From Membranipora membranacea (lineage: Eukaryota > Bryozoa > Gymnolaemata > Cheilostomatida > Membraniporidae), in NCBI GenBank assembly GCA_914767715.1, contig OU612073.1:19096001-19160000 (forward strand): 64,000 nt of DNA. Direction: 5' to 3'. Position numbers and translations under genes: made by a program. Numbering within the stretch: the stretch's first letter is position 1; each line of letters starts with the position of its first letter. A model generated the notes under the pieces. The model saw nothing but the letters and a program-made list of their open reading frames with translations, had not been told where the DNA came from and ran no database searches. This document shows, in pieces, positions 1 through 10,612 of the stretch.

Positions 1-297
1 GTAATTTTGTTTCATCCTATTGTGTTGTCTTTTTTCCCAATAAAACTGTTAATTGTCCCAAGATGATTGTCCTATAAGGAGAAATGGGGCAATGATATTG
101 TGATCAAACTTTAATTTTCGCACGGATTTATATTGCAACAAAGAAGAAGTTGCTTGGACAAACTGACATTCTACCTCTTTCAATGCTTGTGGTAATGATG
201 GTATCGGTGGTTTTGCTATAATGGCGACATAAAGCAGCTATAAGGGTATGCATAAATAGTTAGCACAACTCTAACCTACTACCATTTTATTATTCAG

Positions 298-2072
298 CTG
301 AAGACCAATTTGAAACAGGCGCTGAATTTATCCGAGTCAGGGATGACACCGCTGTCAGAGAAGGCTGGACTTCTATGTCACTCTGCTGGATGCGATGATA
401 CATTACAGATGATACAGAGAAACTCTTCTATTGCCACTGTATGGACAAGTTCAAACAGCTAACACCTGACAACTGCTGCTCATGTTGGCTTTTCATTTCC
501 TCTGGCTATATTGGGTTGAATTTTCACATAATTTTGAAGGTCTTCAAAGAATTCACAATCACCATGTTTCCATGTAAAATGTGAGATCAAGCCGTCACCT
601 CTTAGCTCCGCCCTCCAAATATGGATCCATTCCCGTATTGAGCTCAAGCTTGAAACTTCAAAAACATCTGCTGTTGCCGAAATTGATCGCATTTGACAAA
701 GTTTTTGACCATTGATGCTCAGCGTGAACTGAACCTTTGAGCTCAGCGCAAACGAGGTCCAGGAGTTATTCACATGGATTAAACGGCCCCAATGCACTTG
801 ACCAATAAGACTTGGTTGAGTGTCAACAGATTCCCATGTTTCTTTTTATTGCAGAGTACCATATTTCTGGAGCCATTTAGCCTGAACATAAAGAAGCAGC
901 CAGGTATCAAGATGCCAGCTTATATGTACGGTACACAGTTTGCTGAGGAGGCGGCACCGTTTCCATGTAACATACCTGGTACTGACTATAAGACGTACTA
1001 CCAACAGTGGGGATGTCCTAAGTGGATGACTGAAGTCGCAGTAAGTGAGCTACATTTGATGCCGAGATAATCGATGGCTATTTAGGCATTCGATATTTCT
1101 TTATCTTGGAGTAATCAGTTATTCAACAAAGCCAAATTTTACAAGTCTTCAGAGTTGCAAAACCATCCCTTAATTTCTAATAAAAATTTGGCATAAATGG
1201 AGAGATTATTATCTGAATAAATTTGAGAGTTGCCTCTGCCTGTACAAAGAGAAGACAAGAAGTAGTAACAATTATCCTGGGAAAATAAGTATATCGAGTA
1301 ATGTTTTATCTTTTATATTTATATTGGTGCAAATATACACACTGGTCACGTGATATACTATTGCATGTATACACATACTAATAGTGTAATCTCGAAATCA
1401 GTGTGGCAAATATAACCTGATTGACAAATGTATGTGATTATAAATGCATATTGCGGATATGTCCTTTAGTAGGAGTATCCAGTCAAGGATGCTGCATCAC
1501 CCTCGTCAGTATTATTCAAATTATTATTAATCTTTCTTTGTAGAACTTTGGACACTGTGACGTTCTTGACTCATTTGCTTGGTCAGGTAAGAGTTATAGA
1601 ATCAACAAAAACATATCTGAAATGATGCATAACAGAATTTGTTGTTTAAATCTTCTATAAACAACAAAACCCGCCTCTCTTGGAATCAGGAATGGTAGGA
1701 GAGAGGGGAGGGTGTCTCACCCTCCCTGCTGTAAACAATGAGGTATGCGCATACCCATTTATGGTTTATTATAATCGAATAGCTAGCTGCCAAATTAACT
1801 ACTTTTCGCTTAGTTTTTTGGGTTACTAACAATCGCAATTTTTAATTGTTTTGATTTCTCATTCGCTTGTAGCGTGTCATATCGGTCATTTCTGTAAGAC
1901 GGTAGGTAACTGGAGTAGAGTCTATCCTACCTATCACGAGTATGCTTCTGGGGCTATTTCTTCTTTCTTTATTGGTACTCTTCAGGGCTACACACCTGCA
2001 CTTCACTATATAGAAGATCAGGCTCTGATACCACTGAAAATGCTCAACATCACAAATACACAAACCTGCTAA
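298..2072 (+). CDS. Chlorophyllase-like alpha/beta hydrolase, C-terminal 189 residues (5' end outside window)
   Basis: Four exons join in phase: 298-438, 855-1040, 1544-1586 and 1873-2072 (570 nt, stop TAA at 2070-2072). Seen in the sequence: a nucleophile elbow C-H-S-A-G in the first exon, a strand reading IFLEPFS that sits where chlorophyllases carry their acidic residue (xDPV), the block MPAYMYGTQFAEE followed by PFPC, then NFGHCDVLD, which fits the catalytic histidine, and a Cys-rich tail. This order (GxSxG, xDPV, xIGT, Cys, GHxDxLD) is that of plant and algal chlorophyllases, esterases that remove phytol from chlorophyll. The acidic position is Glu here instead of Asp. The real substrate is unknown; a lipase or other esterase role is possible. 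The N-terminal part of the fold must lie upstream of base 1; I see no exon in 1-297. The gene converges on its minus-strand neighbour, with about 570 bp between the stops. Confidence 0.62.
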
Positions 2073-2646
2073 CATTAAGAGACTGAATGTTTCAAGCTGA
2101 AAATGTTTTCATTCAACCAGAACAAGTTTTGCCCTCCTTCCTGCTTCCTGCAGCGTAACCAGTGGAGGGGAAGCAACTCCAAATGGAGGCAATGGACCAA
2201 ACTTTGTCTAGCGTTCATTAGGAAAGCCAGAGGATAACTCAAGCAAGCTAGAATTTTTGACAATTTTATTGACTCATTTTCAGATATACAAAGTAACGCA
2301 CAGAAAAATAACATCCATTTTGATTTCATTGATTTTTGTCGTTGCAATATTATTCGAGTATAAATTCAGTGATACGCATACTTTCTTGCATAATTTTTTC
2401 CAGTTTTCATTTCGAAGCAGACTCTTTATTAAATTAAGAAAATAATCATTGCATATTCCCACTCAAACGATCACAATAAATTATCGAAAACAAAACAATA
2501 CTTTGGTCAGATAATTGCATATTATTAGATGTTGCTTTGCTAATAAAAATATTCCACGCATCCAAGCTTATGATTTGACCTGCACTGTGATGTATAGAAT
2601 CAACCACTTAGTCCTTAGTCCAATACAATGACCCTACAGAGACTCA
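2073..2646. other. Short intergenic gap between convergent genes
   Basis: This AT-rich gap separates the stop of the hydrolase gene from the stop of the death-domain gene, so it should hold both 3' UTRs. It carries one copy of a dispersed repeat (about 2121-2205). Short open frames on both strands here have no protein-like features. Confidence 0.5.
2121..2205. repeat. Dispersed inverted-end repeat, copy 1
   Basis: The copy has a GCCCTCC start and a GTGGAGGGGAAGCAACTCC segment followed by GGAGGCAATGGACCAAAC. Related copies lie near 2925-3025, 5862-5995 and 25893-25940. They share a core TGCCTGCA-TCGGAGTTGC, CCCTCCAC and a GATCAAACTTGATC-like end. The two ends are roughly inverted, as in a small non-autonomous DNA transposon. 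Confidence 0.5.
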
Positions 2647-5600
2647 TCAGCACAAGCGATGTTGTCTGGATATGTACTTCCTTATAAGGTTGACTATATC
2701 CTTACGTCTGATCTCCTCCAGCGTCTCGAGCAGCACGTTAGTCTCAAACTTACCATTAGTCTGCCTCCACAGCTCTAAGGCTGCCATTGCCTGAGTCTTA
2801 TCACCATGGTGACCCTCTGATATGGAGCTAATTTCCTCTAAAAGAAAGCAAGGAACTTCAAAATCATCATCGAAAGTGCTCAAATATCTCCAAAGCTTAT
2901 GTCAGTATAACATAGACCAGGTTGGGTCCATATGCCTGCATTCGGAGCTGCTCCATCTCCACTTATCACACTGCAGTGGATGAGAGGAACTGGAGTGCAG
3001 GCAATTTGATCAAACTTGATCTAGATAACATGACATACAACTCGATATAATTAGGTCTCATGATCCCATGAGCTCTTAAAAACGAAACAGTGGGGCGATG
3101 TAGTTTTGTGCACTAACGTAGGTATGATATTGTCATGAAATATCTGCAGCATCAGATTACAAACCTTTAATTTCCTGTGGAGGAATGATCTCCTCTGTTT
3201 TATTTATTAGTTTGGTGAATAGTTTTTGCCACTGGCCATGATTCAGGTTGTTGGACACTGTCCACATGATGATTGCTTCGCTGTCAGGACTCAATAATTG
3301 CCTGCCCCTGTCAAACCCTGCAAACTCTGCAACATTAGAAATACAGATTAAGACCAGGCATGACAGCCCATAAGGGATGAGCTGACCTGGGTGGATGAGA
3401 CATAGCACTCACAATTAGAACTAAGTCACAGCGTCATAACTTGGATTCTCGAGAAATTTATATTCCTACGAAAGAAGAGGATGGAACTCCTCAAACAATA
3501 AGTAATACCATTGATACTCCGCAGTGTTTTTTGTAAAATCAAATAGGAAAAAAATCAACAAATCATCATTATCATATCCATTTTCATCTGTACCATTTTT
3601 GTGACCTTGTCAAAGAAAACATAGACTACAACTAGAATGAAACAAAAGCAAAAAAAAATTTATTCTGCTCCTTTTTTTCCTCTGTAAAACAATCAAAGAC
3701 CATAAAACCTCATATTTACCATTTTCAGCTTGTTGGTAATCAGAGTATGATTGTCTCAGAGGCCCGTCAGCGATATCATCAGAGAATAGCTGCTCAGGAT
3801 CAGCACTCTCTATATCTACCACCTCCTCTGTCTGTGTGGTGCTGTTCTTCAGTCTGACCGTCTGTCTTCTAGCTGGAGTAAAACCTGCACTACGTGCGCT
3901 CACTGCGCGGGAGTGCATCTCCACTAAGATACATAAAACAAGCAGTCATAGGACAGGAAGGAAAAATACAAAAATTGTCATTAGTATAATAGTATGTATC
4001 TTGGTTCATTCACTATTATCTAGAGTCCAGCTGTGGGCAACCTGCGGCCTTTATGCCAGTGCGGCCTAATGGGTAATCTTTTGCGGCCTAATCGTGGCCT
4101 TATGCCTGTAAAAATTATTTCACACTAATTTTGATACCCCTTTTGTTATGTGGAGAACCACCAAGTATGCACAGCGCTCTCTGTAAGCACAAGATACTTG
4201 AAAATAGTGAACATTCTGTTTTTTTGCATGTAGCTAAGTTTCCCCAGCCACTCTACACAAAAACATCATCACTGTGGTTGGTACTGGTGCCAACAACATT
4301 TTTGTTTTTGGATGTTTAAATTACAAGGTTCTCTATTAACATACTAGTAATTATTTTACTTTTGCAAAGCCGTCATATTGGAAGGAAGGCATATTTGTAT
4401 CAAAAAGTCTCTTCGTTACAAAGTTCTCTTGCATTATTGCTGAAATGTTCCATATTGCTTTTCATTTCACAATTTGCGGAAATTTCCCTGCTGGGGGGGG
4501 GGGCTATGTATGGTGAAAATTATGACAGGGCGCAGAAATATTTAAAAAAATTTTCCACTGCGCGAAGATACTTTCTTCTCCATCACATCAGACCCCGTAT
4601 GAACTTTTTTCACTTTTACCCCTGGCAAGGCCGATATTTCTACTGAGTTGATGGTTCTTGCAACATACTGCACCTTTTATACATGAATCTGTTTTAGCTT
4701 TAAAAAAATAGCCATTGCCAAAATGTTACTCCAGTTCCAATTTTATCCCTGAAAAATATTTGTTGCGGCCTTGTGAGTTGAACCTGCGTAAAATGCGGCC
4801 TTTTTCAAGAAAAGGTTACCCACCCATGATCTAGACTGTGAAAACTAACGTTACAAGAAAAGATTAGGAATACCAAATCAAAATTAATTGTGATCCTCAG
4901 CTCTTGAACGGTTTAGATGCTTTCCAAACTGTCATACGGCCTCTTATTTTGCTATCAATAGATTCCCTGAAATGATAAAATGTGTACCTTGGGTGTCCGC
5001 TGCGCCATTTTGTTGTTCCAAAGATTTTGCATAATGTTCTTTCATTGCCACTAGATCTTCCACTTCGGCTGCCGTCAAAATCTGCCCGTTAATGTGATAA
5101 TCTACGAAAATTAATTAGATGGTTTTTGCATGAGAGGAAATGAGCTAAATGCTTTACCATATAAACTAGCACTAAAAGTTTTATGGAACAGTATGGGTAG
5201 ACTCACAGTGAAATTTTAATTTTAAGTTGAAGTTCTTCATAATGTACATTATAACAAATAAGAAAGCTGCTGAAATAATAAGTATGCACCCATCTCAAGT
5301 GAGCCCACACAACTGGTGCTGAACCCTGACACTAAGTCTGTCATATGGTGGGGATAACTCACCACCAAAGTGATTGTCGTTATGGTCTCTGAGACTCTCC
5401 AAATCATGACTCATTCTCCGATTAACTTTACCAGCAGTTATAGTAGTGCTTCCAAGTGAACTGTGTAAGAAATCATCCCAATCCGTGTGTGTTTCTTCAC
5501 TAATCATGCTTATATTGTCATTGATAAACACATGTTTGCATTGGTGACACAGTTTATGTGGAATTTGATCGGTATTATGATGTTCTTCCTTGATATTTTG

Positions 5601-8600
5601 TAGCTGGTCTCCCAACACTTTTTGTGACATGCTATTAGAAAGGAAGACACTATCCACTGAGTTCTGGTGACTAAGAGCCCTACTAAAAAGAAGAAATAGA
5701 AAACAAATTAGGAATAAAGTACAAATGACGAACGATGTGATCACTGCCATCCTTATACTAGTGTTATAAGCTTCATCTTCAGCAAGGGCGGTTATAATAG
5801 TAAATGCATTCATTGACTGCAACAAAATTTGTCTACAGGCTCAGACTAGCACATCAGTACAGTGGATCTCTAAAATTTGCCTGCAATCGGAGTTTCTCCC
5901 CCTCCACTGAACACCCCACAAGCTTTTTGCTTGCTGCATGACCAGTGTAGGAGGAGCAACTGGATAACTGGCAAAATGGATCAAACTTGATCTACATTCA
6001 TGGGTAGAGGTTGCAGACTTGGCATGATCAGTGTCACCACCACCCGCTAATATACTCACCTGTTAGACATGTAATTGCCAGTCTGTACAGGAGGGTGATC
6101 TCCATCCTCCAACGTTTGGCTTGAACTACTCTAAAATATGCAGATGCAGTAACATCAGGGAGGTAACATATTAGGGTTATTTATTCAACCTTGAATTGTC
6201 TGACCTCATTAAAGAGGGGGCAACTCACAGTCTTATCAGTTGTGAGATACAGCATACAATAGTCCGTACCACTGCACAACACACTTAAGCTAAATACCAT
6301 GAGTCAAGCGCTGTTTCCTAAAGTTACCCAATGACTAGTCTCAGCGCTCAGTCCGCTGAAAGTGCAAGGTAGCACCTAATGAAAAAACTTGCGTTTGCAG
6401 CCGTCTGAGCTCTTAGACTACGCAATGACTGAAGCTAGACAAAGACTTGCATGCAACAAGTGAACTAAATCTAGCATGATTATCAAATCTTATCAGTAAT
6501 GTGATATGAAAACCTTCCTATGCTGATGATAAACCGCCAGATTAAACAAAGTTGCTAGGTGCCGACCCTTTCTACCCTAATACAAAGCCTAATGAGTCAT
6601 TATACCAGCTGCTTACCTTGGTCTCCACAGAGATTTCCTCTATTGATGACTCACTGTCTGTCTGTGCAGCCTTGCTGACTGATTTCTTTCTCTGTAGAGA
6701 CACTGGGGGTGGTGGTACTGCCTCCCCCTGAGGAGGGTTCGGTTTGTCTGGAGCTGGAGCTGGCATCGTCTTAGTGAGCTTAGTGACTTTGATTGACGGT
6801 GGTACTGAAATAGAAACCGATCATGGTAAAAGAGAAAAATGGAAGAAGACCTTTTTAGGTCTATGGATTGATGAAATGCTAACTAGAAACCCCAATCCAG
6901 AGTGTCAAAATAACCGATACGAATTTGACATTTTGAAAAAGTTTAAACAGCCACCATAAACGTTTATGATAGCCACTCACCCATTTCTTGCAGCGCTCCG
7001 AGATCATCGAGTAGGTACCTCAGTTTCTCCTCCAGAGACGGTATCTTCTTTAGAGCAGCTACTTTAGAAGCAGCAGGGTGAGTGTTGAGCAGCAGGTGAC
7101 AGGTATATGACAGATTAGAATTCATAGCACCTGTCATGGAGAGGCAATAATCATTGTCACTTTGGAAAGTTACTCAAATTTACATTTTTTTTAGATGATA
7201 TTAATTATGATACAATAAGAAAGAAAAACTCTCGAATAAACCAATACGGCAGCAGTGACACGTTCCCAGCATGAAGGGTAGGTTGATTAAGGTTTGATTG
7301 TGAGCATGTTTACTGACGCAATAAACAATAATAATTTCAGTGAAGGTTAAATTAAGATCAGGGTTGAATCTACCACCTAAAAATCAGTGACTCATGCAGA
7401 TCAGGACAAAGTCGCAATTTCTTTTGGAAAATTACATTACACAGTTCCTGACCCAAGAAATAAAATTTGTCAGAAAAACTATGTGTTAGATCTAACTATT
7501 TGTATAAAGAAGAATGGTTGTTTATAGGGAGGAAGAAAAAAAGCTACATGACTTTTAGTCAGCCTGATCTAGCTAAGTTACCGTAATCATCCTTAAAAGA
7601 AACAGCCTTCTTTTGTTCTAAAATAACACAACATAAAAGTACAAGGAGTTATGTTGCCTGGACAATAGCAAATTAAGGAGTCCAGCTAGCAGAGATTACC
7701 CGCAAAGATGAAACACCATCTTATGTATAATATAAAAAGTTGAGCATATCTATTGGACTAGCTTGTAAGAGAATGCAACTCCAAACACACCTTTAGCTTG
7801 TATATACCTGGATTCATCATCTTGGCTAAAAGGAAGACGGCTTTTTTGTCAGAGTAGCTTTGATTATTACTACCCGATCGATCATGGCGGTCCAGCTTCG
7901 CTTACATTCTAAATATCAGACACAAGTCAATCAAGATAAAGAGAGATCTTAGCAAACATACTCTGTGTATTTTGTGTCTTGGTGGGGGCAGGTGTAGGAG
8001 GTATAGATCCACTGTCAGACTTGGTGACAGGCTCTCTCGGTGTGTGGTCTGTAGAAGCTGTCTTAGTTGTGCGCTCTCGCCCTCTCTCATGACTAGTGGA
8101 CGCTTTCTTACTACGGGCCGGCTTATCTGTGTGCTGATTTATCCACAGGTTAAGTTTTGTCATCCTAAAACATTAGAAACTGTTAGCCAAAACTTAAAAT
8201 AGGATGTAAGTTATCTTCTCATGTACAGCACGTTATCATTGATGAAGGTTTCCGTTTGCGGTACTTAAACGGGTCAATTTAATTAGTGCTGTTATATTTG
8301 TTAATTGACTGAAAATAATGCAGCGAATACTCTTACCTTTCAACTTCTTTATCAAATATTGCTTCTTTCTTCTTCATGTTTTCTTTTATAATGCTGTAGA
8401 AAGCTGGTACTATATTGTAGTCTCTGGGAATGACTAACTGGAGAAAAAAACCAATGAAATTTTTATATGAAAGGGGTTACAATAAACGGCAGCTGGTATT
8501 TCCAGATGATCATAATGGATTTACTCACAGTCACAAGTAATGTTTAAGGCAGCACAGTTACACAAATACCCTTTTGTTGAGAACAAGAATCTTTTCCAGC

Positions 8601-10612
8601 TGCAACTAGTTTGGCAGGCACATATGTTGATGCTATTTCTAACTTAGACGTGTAAAGATTTCATTTAGGTTATAACTTTCTTTCTCTTTCATAGCTTCAT
8701 AACAGAGTATATTTGAAGTAGCAAAATAAATCATATTTGGCACAGAATTTGAACAAGCTTTTAACTAGCTTTGTGACAGATTTTGAACTAACGCTTCACA
8801 AATTACAGCTAACCTTAGCACCAGCTTTAGTTTTATTGAGGCAGTCTTTGATGGCTATCCTGAATCCTTTTAGTAAGACCATACTTCTGTGAGCTTGTGT
8901 TATCAGTTCTGTCTCATTCACTGGCTGGTACTGAGCTAACTCCGCTAGACTTTCCTCGTTACAATCTGCTTCCTGTTCGAAAAAACAGTGTTACACAATT
9001 ATTTCATGGATTAGAGGAGATTTGGAGGAAGTTTTTTTTTGCTTTATTTTAGTATATCGTCAATTAAAACAGTCTTGTAATAAAAACCGATGCAAATTTT
9101 TTCCTGGTTCACAGAGATTACATAGTTTTCGGGGAAACCGTACTTTGGTTTGTTTAACAAACTACCGATAAGGCATGATGCCGCATAGGTTTAAGGGTAT
9201 TGCAAAATATTTTAATGAAAAGACAAGGCCTGTCCAAATTTACATTAGACACCTCACCAGCTGAGCAGTATTTAAACATAGCTGATATATAGTGATAAGA
9301 CGCATTGAAACCGAGATCTGATAAATTAATTCTGTCAGAGACAAGAGGTGAGATAATACAGTTATTGAATTCATGACTAATATCTCAGTTACCCAGGGGC
9401 TGGTCTCATGCTCCATTATAATTTTTATTATGAAAGCTGGACTAATCTGGTGCATTACATCAAAGAAACCGTTAAATCGACACGTTAAATCAGATGAGAA
9501 ACCAGATCAGTTTGTCTATACCTGATTTAAGTGTAAACCATATCATAGCAACAGGATATGTATCATGTAGTATCGACCTTGTTTGCTAGTTGAAGGGAGG
9601 GGGAGGGTCGGAATGGGGGTTGGGGATGATTAGACCAGCATGTAGGCTGTTAGAGCCTTCCTTATCAACTTCAGGTCCATGGCCGTCATATTTTGACATT
9701 ATTAGTGAAACGTGACTATAGTGTTGAATGTTGGGCTGAAAGGTTCTAATCCCTAGACTAAAAACTCTATAGAAATAGACCAATAGGCAATATGACACCT
9801 TGGGACTCTTCAGAACCTACGTAAACTTTAAAAGTTTAGAATATTATATATTATATTATATATCAGTTGCCACAATCTGCATTGGTGTCCAATCTTGGAA
9901 AGCTCTCCTGCACAATGTTGACAGGAATTTAGTGCCATTTTTAGGAATACTGATACCTTTTGCTATGGACCACAACACACTATGCTTGCCAGTGAAACAA
10001 AATCCTTAAACTAGGCGCCTAGCCAAGTATTGTCAGACTGTCAGACTTTAGTGAGTATTCAACAAGAACATTGAGTTTCTGAAAAATGTGTAAGGAATAA
10101 TTTAATGAAAAATATAATGGATAAATTAATGGAGATCGGTAGAATGGCTGTGGTAAGGCCTTACATGATGGTCTTTATCGGTAATCCTGCAATCCCCTAG
10201 TCTAAGTGCTCAGACTCCAAGGCGCAGGAAGTTACCTAGGCCAGGCGCAGGTAACTCCCTGCGCCTTGGAGTCTGAGCACTTAGACTAGCAATCCCCCCA
10301 CCCTAGACCTTTTCTGCATCTTGCCTAACCATAGATACACTACACTCCAGTCTGAGGCATCAGACTTCATTTGAGAGTTATATTGGGAGAAGTACTCACA
10401 TATCGCTTGAGAATTCTTCTGATACATTCCAGCTCATTACTTTTCCTCTCCAGCTCTTTACTTCTAGCGTCCATTCTTTCTCGATACTCGAGTAAAAACT
10501 CAATGTCTCTTTTAGATAGATCAATTTGTCGTCTGGATTTCACAAAGTCTTTGACAGTCGCCAGACGTTCCCAGACATCATCGACAGATAAGGCTGATCT
10601 GGGTATGGACAT
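2647..10612 (-). CDS. Coiled-coil protein with C-terminal death domain, 691 aa, function unknown
   Basis: Twelve exons join in phase: 10612-10400, 8972-8814, 8437-8337, 8164-7962, 7130-6981, 6804-6617, 6130-6060, 5682-5363, 5101-4988, 3923-3720, 3326-3165 and 2837-2647 (2076 nt). The start is the Met at 10612. Residues 1-71 are charged and helical (coiled-coil-like), 72-160 are helical, and 180-560 are low-complexity, rich in Ser, Thr, Pro and Glu. The last two exons (about 590-685) look like a death domain: a helix around WTVSNNLNHGQWQKLF, then AALELWRQTNGKF, then LLETLEEIRRKDIVNLI, which matches the conserved W..R.G / L...L..I.R.D pattern of helices 4-6. Possible LC8-docking triplets are AQTD near 322-325 and TQT near 536-538. 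I do not recognise an orthologue. Death domains act as protein-docking modules in signalling; the partner here is unknown. The exon chain is well supported, while the first exon is assigned mainly by phase. Confidence 0.72.
2925..3025. repeat. Dispersed inverted-end repeat, copy 2
   Basis: This copy lies in the last intron of the death-domain gene. It reads TGCCTGCATTCGGAGCTGC on one side and GGAGTGCAGGCAATTTGATC on the other, so its ends are inverted relative to each other. It belongs to the same family as the copy near 5862-5995. Confidence 0.5.
4025..4827. mobile_element. Non-autonomous hAT-like DNA transposon, about 800 bp
   Basis: The element lies in an intron of the death-domain gene. 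The left end reads CAGCTGTGGGCAACCTGCGG and the right end reads AATGCGGCC... followed by GGTTACCCACCCAT, which is approximately inverted. Several GCGGCC motifs lie inside both ends. The flanks carry TATCTAGA (4017-4024) and GATCTAGA (4828-4835), an 8-bp direct repeat with one mismatch, the duplication size typical of hAT elements. No transposase is visible. An 11-base G run lies at 4493-4503. Confidence 0.6.
5862..5995. repeat. Dispersed inverted-end repeat, copy 3
   Basis: This copy sits in an intron of the death-domain gene. It runs from the TCTAAAATTTGCCTGCAATC side to the TGGATCAAACTTGATCTAC side, with a CCCCCTCCACTG segment near one end and GGAGGAGCAACTGG near the other. It is the longest of the four copies seen in the window. 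Confidence 0.5.
10197..10289. repeat. Near-perfect 41-bp inverted repeat (hairpin) in first intron
   Basis: The left arm 10197-10237 and right arm 10249-10289 are inverted copies with a single mismatch over 41 bases and an 11-base spacer. The outer ends read CTAGTCTAAGTGC and GCACTTAGACTAG. Direct repeats of the type GCAATCCCC flank both sides, which looks like a target-site duplication. It is either a very young miniature transposon or a functional hairpin. Confidence 0.85.

Noticed and set aside
2838-2883. In-frame extension of the last death-domain exon up to 2883
   Set aside because: The pyrimidine-rich acceptor CTTTCTTTTAG at 2838-2848 gives the right phase with the preceding donor and restores a contiguous death domain; the upstream 15 codons are intronic.
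5295-5825. A 176-codon frame that looks like a small membrane protein
   Set aside because: Its hydrophobic stretch is a polypyrimidine tract before a strong acceptor, and the inner part 5682-5363 fits as an exon of the death-domain gene in perfect phase on both sides.
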